Shown here piece by piece: positions 1 through 6,785 of a DNA stretch of 16,718 nt. Within the stretch, counting starts at the first letter, position 1; every line of letters starts with the position of its first letter. The notes under the pieces were generated by a model. That model was not told where the DNA came from. It ran no database searches and saw nothing but the letters and a program-made list of their open reading frames with translations. The position numbers were made by a program, and so were the translations under genes. This stretch comes from Fodinibius sp036381435. GTDB lineage: Bacteria; Bacteroidota; Rhodothermia; Balneolales; Balneolaceae. The stretch covers positions 1 to 16,718 of the forward strand of contig DASVCW010000034.1 in the NCBI GenBank assembly GCA_036381435.1, written 5' to 3'.

Positions 1-1044
1 GGTGATTTTGTTTTCACCCTGCCTGCCTTATATGCTTTACGAGAGCGTTTTCCCGATGCCGAGATTGTTTTTTTAGGCAAGCAAATGTACAGGGATTTTT
101 TATCCCAGAGAAACCTTCCTATAGACAAAGTGGTAGTGGTGCCGCCTTATCCGGGAGTGGGCGAAGCCGAAGATTTTGAACCTGACCAGGAGGAAGTTGA
201 CCACTTTTTTCAAGAGATGGAGAAAGAATATTTTGATCTGGCTATACAAATTCATGGAGGCGGGCGAAACTCAAACCCTTTTTTAAAAAGGCTCGGTGCA
301 AAGGTAACGCTCGGCCTAAAAACTCCTGATGCCGAACCTTTGGATATATCTGTTCCTTATATCTATTACCAAAATGAAATATTAAGGCTTTTAGAAGTGG
401 TAAAAGAAGTAGGTGCCCAAACTAAAGACCTGGAACCGAAGCTTAGTGTCATTGAGGAAGACCTGAGAGAGGCCGAAGAAGTACTCAATGGTGCGGGAAA
501 GCTGAAAAAAGTAGTATTGCATCCCGGTGCCTCAGATCCACGAAGACATTGGCCCGCCGAGAAGTTTGCCAAAGCCGGTGATTATTTTGTCGCTAAAGGT
601 TATGCGGTTTGTGTTACAGGTACTCCCCAAGAAAAGGAGCTGGTGGATAAAGTGATAGGCAGCATGACCTATAAGGCCGAAAATTTGTGCGGGAAACTGA
701 CGCTTTCTGGTCTTACAGGGCTTCTTTCAAAAGCCAGTCTGGTGATATCAAATGATACCGGCCCTCTACATTTGGCTCGTAGTATAGGCGTTCCGGCAGT
801 GGGAATTTACTGGTGTGGCAATCTGATTAACGCCGGGCCTATGACAAGAAAATTTGTCCGTCCGCTGGTTTCATGGCAAACTCATTGTCCCTTATGTGGA
901 GAAGATATTGCCAGCGTTTATGCTTTTGACAAAAGGAAACAAAATGACTGTAAGCATGAAGCTTCTTTTGTCTCACTGGTAGAGGTTGAAGGGGTAACCA
1001 AAGCCGGTGAGGAGATGCTTTCCCTGCGGGGTGCGATACCTTGA
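1..1044 (+). CDS. Glycosyltransferase family 9 (heptosyltransferase-like), 5' end outside window
   Basis: The frame is open from base 1, and the first residues (G-D-F-V-F-T-L-P-A-L) match the first strand and helix of GT9 enzymes, where the Gly-Asp pair lies near the catalytic site. Only a short N-terminus is missing, so the 347 residues seen are nearly the full family length. The C-terminal half shows the nucleotide-sugar fold: LHPGASDPRRHWP, then SNDTGPLHLA, the loop that binds the ADP-heptose donor in WaaC/WaaF. A cysteine-rich tail (CPLCG, then a Cys-Lys-His about 20 residues later) is seen in some GT9 proteins and might bind metal; that is inference. GT9 enzymes act at the inner membrane, adding heptose to the lipopolysaccharide core. 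Lying ahead of ADP-heptose synthesis genes supports this role. The acceptor cannot be read from sequence. A 149-bp spacer with hairpins follows. Confidence 0.88.
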   Translation, partial: GDFVFTLPALYALRERFPDAEIVFLGKQMYRDFLSQRNLPIDKVVVVPPYPGVGEAEDFEPDQEEVDHFFQEMEKEYFDLAIQIHGGGRNSNPFLKRLGAKVTLGLKTPDAEPLDISVPYIYYQNEILRLLEVVKEVGAQTKDLEPKLSVIEEDLREAEEVLNGAGKLKKVVLHPGASDPRRHWPAEKFAKAGDYFVAKGYAVCVTGTPQEKELVDKVIGSMTYKAENLCGKLTLSGLTGLLSKASLVISNDTGPLHLARSIGVPAVGIYWCGNLINAGPMTRKFVRPLVSWQTHCPLCGEDIASVYAFDKRKQNDCKHEASFVSLVEVEGVTKAGEEMLSLRGAIP

Positions 1045-1094
1045 GTTTTTTTATTAAAGCATGAGTTGAAATGATGAATTATAAACCTGTAAGC

Positions 1095-1172
1095 GTCCGA
1101 AGGACCTGGCAGCGTTGGTTATAAAAGACGCTGACAGGAACCAGGAAACCACTGGCACGCTGTCAGGCCAGT
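1095..1172. repeat. Palindromic intergenic repeat, several hairpins
   Basis: This spacer between two GT9 genes is packed with inverted repeats. GTCC/GGAC (1095-1098, 1102-1105) closes on a 3-nt loop. CCTGGCAGCGT (1105-1115) pairs with ACGCTGACAGG (1128-1138) with one mismatch. ACTGGC (1151-1156) pairs perfectly with GCCAGT (1167-1172). ACGCTGTCAGG (1157-1167) is another copy of the same 11-mer. No T-run follows, so a simple intrinsic terminator is unlikely. It resembles REP-like dispersed elements; whether it recurs in the genome cannot be seen here. It could act as an RNA stabiliser or attenuator within the operon. Confidence 0.55.
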
Positions 1173-1193
1173 TTCAAAAGAGGCAAAACATTT

Positions 1194-2249
1194 ATGAGAG
1201 AGAAAACAATAAAAGATCTGAACATAAAGAAGATAGGTATATTCCGTGCACTTCAGCTTGGTGATTTATTGAATGTCATTCCTTCCATGCGGGCTTTGCG
1301 AAAAAAATTCCCCAAAGCTGAAGTTACTTTAATTGGGCTTCCCTGGGCAAAATCCTTTGTTCGGCGATTCAATAAATACTTTGACAACTTTATAGAATTT
1401 CCCGGCTTTCCCGGCTTACCTGAAAGAGCGTTTAATCCACAGGCATTTGTTCAGTTTCTTTCCCGAACCCAACAGGAAAACTTTGATCTGGCTATTCAGA
1501 TGCAAGGCTCAGGAAGTATTTCTAATCGCATAATGGAACTGCTGGATGCCAAAAATATTGCCGGTTTTTACACTGAAGAAGGTTATAAGCCGAATAATCA
1601 ATTTTTTATTCCATATCCCGAAACTGGTCATGAAGCCGAAAAATTCTTAAAACTTATGGAAGGCCTTGGAATCAAAGCCGAGGGAACAGATTTAGAATTT
1701 CCTGTGTTGGAAGCAGAAGCAGAAGAAGCAGCAAGGCTTTTAGCTGATCACAATCTTCAGGAAAGAGAGTTTGTTTGTATTCATACAGGGTCGAGAGAAG
1801 ATGCCCGCCGATGGAATGCAGATAATTTTGCTAAGACTGCCGATTATATTCATTCAAAAGGATATAAAATTGTTTTTACCGGCACAGAAAAAGAGAGAGA
1901 ATCTATTCACAAGATTGCAAAAATGACTAAATCACCTTCTGTAAACCTCGCCGGTTGTACCCGTATAGGTGAATTGGCACAGATATTAAAAGAATCTGCA
2001 TTGCTTGTAAGTAATGATACCGGAGTCGTTCATATAGCAACTGCAATAGGAGCAAAAAGCGTAATAATTTACTCAAAAAAAGGCTCCAATCTGGAGAGGT
2101 GGGCCCCCATCGATAGAAAAACACATTCTGTCGTTGAGCCGGAAAGAGCAAAGCAAGTGGATAATGTGTTAAAAGAAGTAGACCTAAAATTAAGAGCAGA
2201 ATCACCGCAAAGAATGAAGAGAGAGTATGAGCATGCAAAAGCAATCTGA
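1194..2249 (+). CDS. Glycosyltransferase family 9 (heptosyltransferase-like)
   Basis: A complete 351-residue GT9 protein. Residues 14-30 carry the N-terminal motif with the conserved Gly23-Asp24 (LGDLLNVIPSMRAL). The C-terminal domain has IHTGSREDARRW (196-207) and SNDTGVVHIA (273-282), the donor-binding loop with Asp275 intact. The ATG at 1194 follows a good ribosome binding site, AAGAGG at 1178-1183. The protein is clearly paralogous to the GT9 gene upstream and probably adds a second heptose or related sugar to the lipopolysaccharide core. No signal peptide or membrane helix is evident, fitting a peripheral cytoplasmic enzyme. Its last 23 bases overlap the start of the next gene, which points to translational coupling. 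GT9 membership is firm; the sugar and linkage are inferred. Confidence 0.88.
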   Translation: MREKTIKDLNIKKIGIFRALQLGDLLNVIPSMRALRKKFPKAEVTLIGLPWAKSFVRRFNKYFDNFIEFPGFPGLPERAFNPQAFVQFLSRTQQENFDLAIQMQGSGSISNRIMELLDAKNIAGFYTEEGYKPNNQFFIPYPETGHEAEKFLKLMEGLGIKAEGTDLEFPVLEAEAEEAARLLADHNLQEREFVCIHTGSREDARRWNADNFAKTADYIHSKGYKIVFTGTEKERESIHKIAKMTKSPSVNLAGCTRIGELAQILKESALLVSNDTGVVHIATAIGAKSVIIYSKKGSNLERWAPIDRKTHSVVEPERAKQVDNVLKEVDLKLRAESPQRMKREYEHAKAI

Positions 2250-3273
2250 CCCAAAACTAAAAGTACTCACCTGGCATATTCACGGTAACTACCTTTATTA
2301 TCTCAGTCAGGCTAATGTCGATTTTTACCTGCCCGTAAGGGAGGGCCGGACTAACGGTTATGGTGGACGTGCAGGAAGTTTTCCGTGGGGAGCGAACGTT
2401 CACGAAGTGGATGCAGACAAGGTTAAAGAACTGGATTTAGATATCATCCTGTTTCAGTCCGCCCAAAACTACCTTGAAGATCAGCACGAAATATTATCTG
2501 AAGAGCAGCGGCGTTTGCCCAAAATATATATCGAGCACGATCCGCCTCGTGAACACCCGACCGATACCAAACATGTAGTGGATGATCCCAACATACTTTT
2601 GGTTCATGTAACTCATTTCAACAATTTGATGTGGAATTCTAATTCAACTCCCACCAAAGTTATAAATCACGGGGTGATCATTCCTGATGGAGCAAGTTAC
2701 ACGGGTGAAATAGACAAAGGAATTGTGGTGGTTAACAACTTAAAGAAAAGGGGAAGAAGGCTGGGGCTTGATGTATTTGAGTATGTGAGAAATAAAGTTC
2801 CGGTTGATCTGGTAGGTATCAATGCTGAAGAAGTGGGTGGCTTAGGAGAAATGCCTTACCAGGAACTTCATAAACTAACTTCCCGATACCGCTTCTTCTT
2901 TAATCCTATACGATATACAAGTCTGGGATTATCGGTGTGTGAAGCGATGATGGTGGGGCTTCCGATTGTGGGACTCGCAACTACCGAAATGGCAGTCACG
3001 GTAAAAAATCATATTAATGGTTTTGCCCATACGGATGTTGATTTTCTGGTTAAGAAAATGAAGTATTTGCTGGATAATCCCGAGGATGCGGAAGTTTTGG
3101 GAAGAAATTCAGCGGATTATGCGAGAGAGCATTTTTCAATTAACCGTTTTAGCAAAGAGTGGGAGGCAACCTTTCACAACTGGTCAGATCTAATGGACGA
3201 CAAGAATGGCCATGGTCCTGAAAGTGAATCAAAATACCATCAAGAGGAACTGTACGATGAAAAATCTGTCTAA
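2227..3273 (+). CDS. Glycosyltransferase family 4-like (GT-B fold)
   Basis: A 348-residue protein with a GT-B layout. The N-terminal half is divergent, with KIYIEHDPPREHP near residue 100, while the C-terminal half is GT4-like: RYRFFFNPIRYTSLGLSVCEAMMVGLPIVG, then a conserved NHINGF step and a closing helix DNPEDAEVLGRNSADYAREHF. The usual E-x7-E nucleotide-binding motif keeps only the second Glu (CEAMM); the first position is Thr, a change also found in some GT4 members. The ATG at 2227 is preceded by AAGAGAGAG; a second ATG two codons on is a possible alternative. It overlaps the GT9 gene before it by 23 bases and the fusion gene after it by 17. Substrate unknown; context suggests a core or surface glycan sugar. 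Confidence 0.8.
   Translation: MSMQKQSDPKLKVLTWHIHGNYLYYLSQANVDFYLPVREGRTNGYGGRAGSFPWGANVHEVDADKVKELDLDIILFQSAQNYLEDQHEILSEEQRRLPKIYIEHDPPREHPTDTKHVVDDPNILLVHVTHFNNLMWNSNSTPTKVINHGVIIPDGASYTGEIDKGIVVVNNLKKRGRRLGLDVFEYVRNKVPVDLVGINAEEVGGLGEMPYQELHKLTSRYRFFFNPIRYTSLGLSVCEAMMVGLPIVGLATTEMAVTVKNHINGFAHTDVDFLVKKMKYLLDNPEDAEVLGRNSADYAREHFSINRFSKEWEATFHNWSDLMDDKNGHGPESESKYHQEELYDEKSV
3242..3247 (+). promoter_or_regulatory. Ribosome binding site that sets the start of the GT4-GmhA fusion
   Basis: AAGAGG lies 9 bases ahead of the ATG at 3257. The same frame is open further upstream from an ATG at 3206, but that extension (MAMVLKVNQNTIKRNCT) is unlike GT4 N-termini and would lengthen the overlap with the preceding gene to 68 bases. 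The GT4 first strand (KRIAFISEHASPL) begins right after the ATG at 3257, so that start is preferred. Confidence 0.7.
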
Positions 3274-5122
3274 AAGAATTGCCTTTATAAGTGAACATGC
3301 CTCTCCCCTGGCCTCACTCGGAGGGGTGGACAGCGGAGGTCAGAACGTTTATGTAGATCGCCTGGCCCGCCAGCTCACCCGTTACGGTTACCAGGTGGAT
3401 GTCTTCACCCGGAAAGATAATCCTGACCTTCCTGATGTTGTTGAACTTTATGATGGGGTGAGGGTCATCCATATTACAGCAGGGCCTGAACAGCAGGTAC
3501 GTAAAGAAGATCTCCTGTCCCTGATGGATGAATTCACGGTTAACATGATTTCATTTATAGAGGAAAAGGATATAAAATATGAGTTAATTCACGCTCATTT
3601 CTTTATGTCTGCGCTCGTGGCTGCTGACATTAAGAAGTCTCTGGATATACCTTTCGTAGTGACCTTCCATGCTTTGGGAAAAGTGCGAAGAATTCATCAA
3701 AAAGAAGCAGATAAATTTCCCGACACCCGTTTTGCGATAGAGGAGCGAATCATGCAGGAGGCAGACCGGGTGATTGCCGAATGTCCACAGGATTACGATG
3801 ATTTTACAGAGCTTTATGATGCCCCTGAACAGAAGATAGCAACCATTCCCTGTGGAGTGGATTTGCAGGATTTTTATCCCATCGACCGGATGGTTGCACG
3901 CATGGTTTTAGGCTGGGACCAGAATGAGAAGGTGATTCTGCAACTAGGAAGAATGGTCAAGAGAAAAGGCATAGCGAATGTAATTAAAGCTTTAGCGATA
4001 CTTTCTGAGAAGAGTGATTCTTCAATAAGATTAGTGATTGTCGGCGGTGAATCAGATGTCCCTGATGCTGCAATCACTCCCGAAATAGGCAGGCTGCGGG
4101 AACTGGCAGAAGGGCTGGGCGTAGCTGATAAAGTGACCTTTGCGGGAAGGAAAAACCGCGACCAGTTGAAGTTCTATTATAACGCCGCCGATGTTTTTGT
4201 AAGCACCCCCTGGTACGAACCTTTTGGTATGACGCCACTTGAAGCAATGGCCTGCGGTACACCTGTGATCGGCTCAAAAGTGGGAGGTATCAAGTTCAGC
4301 GTGGCAGACGGTGAAACAGGCTTTCTTGTACCGCCCAAAAATCCTGAAGCTCTCGCCGATAAGCTTGATGCATTGCTCTCAAATGCAACGCTTAATGATG
4401 AATTGAGAGAAAATGCGATAGAAAGAGTGAAGAATGAATTTACGTGGGATATTATTGCCGGACAAATGACGCGGCTTTATAATCAGATCACCTCTGTGAT
4501 TCTTGACGGGGATGACAATGGCCAGGATTTACAGCTTGTCGAGAAAAACTTTCACCGGTTAGCGGAAGCCACAAGAAAAACAGAAAGGATGTTAAGCACA
4601 GAAGTTCTGGAGGCATCAAAAGTGGTTGTAAAATGTCTGCTGGCAAAAGGAAAGGTGATGGCCTGCGGAAACGGGGGCAGTGCATCGGATGCCCAGCATT
4701 TTGTGGGAGAATTGGTTGGGCACTTTATGATGAATGAACGTCCGGGGCTTTCCGCTATAGCGCTAACCGCCGATACTTCGGTGATAACTGCTTTGGGAAA
4801 TGACTTTGGTTACGACCAAATTTTTGCGAGACAGGTTGAAGCGCTGGCAGAAAAGAATGATGTTTTGATTGGCATCAGCACCAGCGGAAATTCTGGAAAT
4901 GTGATAGAAGCTTTTAAGGAAGCTCATAAAAAGGATGTAACATGCATTGGAATTCTGGGAAAGGGAGGAGGTGAACTTAAGGAGCTCTCGGATATAGCTT
5001 TGGTTGTTCCTTCATCAAACACCCAAACCGTCCAGGAAATGCATATACATTTGATTCATACTATTTGCGAACTGGTAGAGCAGCAGTTGTTCATCAAAAA
5101 CAAAGTTGCCCTGCCGGAGTAA
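3257..5122 (+). CDS. gmhA: Fusion protein: GT4 glycosyltransferase + sedoheptulose 7-phosphate isomerase (GmhA)
   Basis: One uninterrupted 621-residue frame encodes two enzymes. Residues 1 to about 410 are a GT4 glycosyltransferase: GGVDSGGQNVYVDRLARQL near the N-terminus, as in sucrose-phosphate-synthase/MshA-type GT4s, LQLGRMVKRKG, and an intact E-x7-E motif (Glu321, Glu329 in YEPFGMTPLEAMACGTPVIG). After a short linker, residues 420-621 are a whole GmhA SIS domain: CGNGGSASDAQHF (470-482), GNDFGYDQIF, GISTSGNSGNVIEA and VPSSNTQTVQEMHIHLIH. His481, Glu485, Gln593 and His601 line up with E. coli GmhA His61, Glu65, Gln172 and His180, the metal-binding and catalytic residues, so isomerase activity is expected. 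GmhA makes D-glycero-D-manno-heptose 7-phosphate, the first step of ADP-heptose synthesis. GmhA is normally a separate protein of about 190 residues. The gene overlaps its predecessor by 17 bases. Confidence 0.9.
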   Translation: MKNLSKRIAFISEHASPLASLGGVDSGGQNVYVDRLARQLTRYGYQVDVFTRKDNPDLPDVVELYDGVRVIHITAGPEQQVRKEDLLSLMDEFTVNMISFIEEKDIKYELIHAHFFMSALVAADIKKSLDIPFVVTFHALGKVRRIHQKEADKFPDTRFAIEERIMQEADRVIAECPQDYDDFTELYDAPEQKIATIPCGVDLQDFYPIDRMVARMVLGWDQNEKVILQLGRMVKRKGIANVIKALAILSEKSDSSIRLVIVGGESDVPDAAITPEIGRLRELAEGLGVADKVTFAGRKNRDQLKFYYNAADVFVSTPWYEPFGMTPLEAMACGTPVIGSKVGGIKFSVADGETGFLVPPKNPEALADKLDALLSNATLNDELRENAIERVKNEFTWDIIAGQMTRLYNQITSVILDGDDNGQDLQLVEKNFHRLAEATRKTERMLSTEVLEASKVVVKCLLAKGKVMACGNGGSASDAQHFVGELVGHFMMNERPGLSAIALTADTSVITALGNDFGYDQIFARQVEALAEKNDVLIGISTSGNSGNVIEAFKEAHKKDVTCIGILGKGGGELKELSDIALVVPSSNTQTVQEMHIHLIHTICELVEQQLFIKNKVALPE

Positions 5123-5180
5123 CTGAACTTTAAGCAGAAATGAATTTATAAAAGCGTTGCACGAAGAAACTCGAAGGTTT

Positions 5181-5220
5181 TCTTAGTGAATCTTCGCGAT
5201 TCTTGGTGAAACTTAGTGTA
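5181..5220 (+). repeat. Four degenerate 10-bp tandem units
   Basis: Four successive decamers read TCTTAGTGAA, TCTTCGCGAT, TCTTGGTGAA and ACTTAGTGTA, with a core close to CTTNGTGAA. They fill the middle of the 136-bp spacer between the GT4-GmhA fusion and the SDR gene. They are not CRISPR (no spacers, far too short). Short CTTNGTG-type tandem repeats occur between genes in Bacteroidota-like genomes, as far as I recall. The function is unknown; a regulatory or recombination role is possible. Confidence 0.5.
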
Positions 5221-5258
5221 AAAGCACAATAATTTTAGTTTTAACATTCAAAGAGACT

Positions 5259-5978
5259 ATGCAAACATTAAGAAACAAAGTGGTATTAATCACCGGAGGC
5301 GGACAAGGCTTGGGAAAAGCGACCGCCCGCGCTCTAGTCAAAGACGGCGCCAAAGTAATCCTTGGGGATATCAATGACGATCAGGCTAAGACAACGGTAG
5401 CAGAACTGCGGCAAAACGGGGAGCAAATAGAAAATATCCATCTTGATGTGGGGGATAGAGAAAGCGTGGAAGAGACATTTAAAGATATTTTTGAAAGGTA
5501 CGGTTCTATTGATGTCCTCATCAATAATGCCGGCGTTGACGTAACCAAATCCGTTACCGATCTGTCTTTCGATGAGTGGGACAAAGTCCTGAAAGTGAAC
5601 CTTTATGGTTCATTTCACACCACTAAAAAGTTTTTTGAATTGATGGGAGAAAAAGGCGGACACATTGTAAATATTTCTTCCACGGCCGCGAAAGGAGCTT
5701 GGGAAAATGCCGCTGCTTATCATGCCAGCAAATGGGGACTTTTGGGCTTCAGCCATGCTATGCATGTTGAGGGCCGGGCAAAAAATATCAAAGTTACCGC
5801 GCTGATCGCAGGGGGTATGAAAACGCCTTTTATAATGGAACGGTTTCCTGAAGCCGAACCCAACCTGCAGGACCCTAAAAATGTTGCTGAAACAATCCGT
5901 TATACCTTATTGCAGCCGGATGAAACGGTCATTCCCGAAGTGATGGTCATTCCCATGAAAGAAACTTCCTGGCCCTAA
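5259..5978 (+). CDS. Classical short-chain dehydrogenase/reductase
   Basis: A 239-residue classical SDR of normal length. It has the Rossmann motif TGGGQGLG (12-19), an acidic Asp37 after the second strand (ILGDIND) that favours NAD(H), NNAG (89-92), Asn114, Ser140/Ser141 and the catalytic Tyr154-x3-Lys158 (YHASK). The usual Pro-Gly after the sixth strand is replaced by AGGMKTPF. The ATG at 5259 follows AAAGAGA. It sits between gmhA and gmhB, 11 bases before gmhB, so it is probably co-transcribed with heptose synthesis. It is not HldD, which is an extended SDR of about 310 residues. The substrate is unknown; a role in modifying or epimerising a heptose or another surface sugar is a hypothesis based on position only. 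Confidence 0.85.
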   Translation: MQTLRNKVVLITGGGQGLGKATARALVKDGAKVILGDINDDQAKTTVAELRQNGEQIENIHLDVGDRESVEETFKDIFERYGSIDVLINNAGVDVTKSVTDLSFDEWDKVLKVNLYGSFHTTKKFFELMGEKGGHIVNISSTAAKGAWENAAAYHASKWGLLGFSHAMHVEGRAKNIKVTALIAGGMKTPFIMERFPEAEPNLQDPKNVAETIRYTLLQPDETVIPEVMVIPMKETSWP

Positions 5979-5989
5979 AATTTATTACG

Positions 5990-6568
5990 ATGGACAAAGC
6001 AATCTTCATAGACAAAGATGGAACGCTGATCGAAGATGTCCCCTACAACGTCACACTGTCGTTGATAGAGCTCACACCGGATGCGGGAGGCTCGTTAAAA
6101 CTGCTTCAGAATGAAGGGTATAAAATTGTGGTGATTTCTAACCAATCCGGTGTGGCAAGAGGGATGTTTGAAGAAGAAAAACTGAAAGGCGTTGAGAGAG
6201 AACTAAAAGAGCAGCTTGCTGTTTATGGAGTGACTTTAAGTGGTTTCTATTACTGTCCCCATCTGCCTGAATCCAAAGGAAAGGTTGAAGAATACTCTGT
6301 TGACTGTGATTGCCGGAAACCCAAATCGGGACTCCTGCTAAAAGCTGCCGGGGAACTCGATATTGACCTTGAAAGCTCCTGGATGATAGGAGATATTTTG
6401 AATGACGTGGAGGCGGGAAACAGGGCTGGCTGTAAAAGTATTTTATTTAATAGCGGAGGGGAAACCGAATGGGTGCTAAGTGATCAGAGAACTCCAAATC
6501 ACATAGTACAAAGCATGAAAGAAATCCCTGAAATTATATTGCAACATGAGAATGTGTTAGATGAGTGA
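5990..6568 (+). CDS. gmhB: D-glycero-D-manno-heptose 1,7-bisphosphate 7-phosphatase
   Basis: A 192-residue HAD-superfamily phosphatase. Motif I is DKDGT (8-12), with Asp8 the nucleophile and Asp10 the general acid; motif II is the Ser in VVISNQSGVARG (48-58); motif III/IV are the CRKPKSG lysine (near 110-112) and GDILND (Asp135, Asp139). The zinc-binding set typical of GmhB is complete: Cys89 and His91 (YYCPHLPE) and Cys106 and Cys108 (CDCRKP). It removes the 7-phosphate from heptose 1,7-bisphosphate between the two HldE steps. The closely related histidinol-phosphate phosphatase domain is the alternative, but linkage to gmhA and hldE settles the assignment. No Shine-Dalgarno is seen before the ATG, which lies 11 bases after the SDR stop. 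Confidence 0.93.
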   Translation: MDKAIFIDKDGTLIEDVPYNVTLSLIELTPDAGGSLKLLQNEGYKIVVISNQSGVARGMFEEEKLKGVERELKEQLAVYGVTLSGFYYCPHLPESKGKVEEYSVDCDCRKPKSGLLLKAAGELDIDLESSWMIGDILNDVEAGNRAGCKSILFNSGGETEWVLSDQRTPNHIVQSMKEIPEIILQHENVLDE

Positions 6569-6583
6569 ATTTATTATCCATGT

Positions 6584-6746
6584 TGTCATTTCGACTGAAG
6601 CCCCGATGCTTTTATCGGGGCGAAATGGAGAAATCTCATCCGCTGTGAAAATGGCTAGTAGCTTAGACAGAAGAAGTTGCTGGTTCAGAACGGATGAGAT
6701 CCCTCTGCTCCGTCCCGAAACCCACGGGACTACGATCGGGATGACA
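6584..6746. repeat. Dispersed-type palindromic element with nested hairpins
   Basis: This 163-bp block fills most of the gmhB-hldE spacer. Its ends are imperfect inverted repeats: TGTCATTTCGA at the left, and the right end reads TGTCATCCCGA on the other strand. Nested inside are three perfect stems: GCCCCGAT/ATCGGGGC (6600-6607, 6614-6621), ATCTCATCCG/CGGATGAGAT (6633-6642, 6691-6700) and GTCCCG/CGGGAC (6712-6717, 6725-6730). The layout recalls non-coding palindromic repeats that I remember from Bacteroidota/Balneolota genomes. No transposase is present, so if mobile it is MITE-like. A 65-codon frame across it has no protein-like character. No T-run follows the stems, so it is not a plain terminator. 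Confidence 0.65.
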
Positions 6747-6785
6747 TTCCATTTGTAAATAAAAGAGAATAAAAGAGAGAGCAAC

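Noticed and set aside
1927..2244. 105-codon leucine-rich - strand frame
   Set aside because: It is the complement of the conserved GT9 donor domain; the hydrophobic look is a frame artefact.
3206..3256. Longer N-terminus for the GT4-GmhA fusion from an upstream ATG
   Set aside because: The extra 17 residues do not resemble GT4 starts, while the ATG at 3257 has AAGAGG nine bases upstream and the GT4 fold begins immediately after it.
5181..5220. CRISPR array
   Set aside because: Units are 10 bp and contiguous with no spacers and no cas genes.
5259..5978. HldD (ADP-heptose 6-epimerase) assignment for the SDR
   Set aside because: HldD is an extended SDR of about 310 residues; this is a 239-residue classical SDR with a TGGGQGLG motif and NNAG.
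6600..6621. Intrinsic terminator of gmhB
   Set aside because: The 8-bp stem is strong but is followed by CGAAATGG..., not a T-run, and the operon continues into hldE.
6561..6758. 65-codon + strand frame over the gmhB-hldE spacer
   Set aside because: It lies almost wholly in the palindromic element, has no domain character and its start overlaps the end of gmhB.
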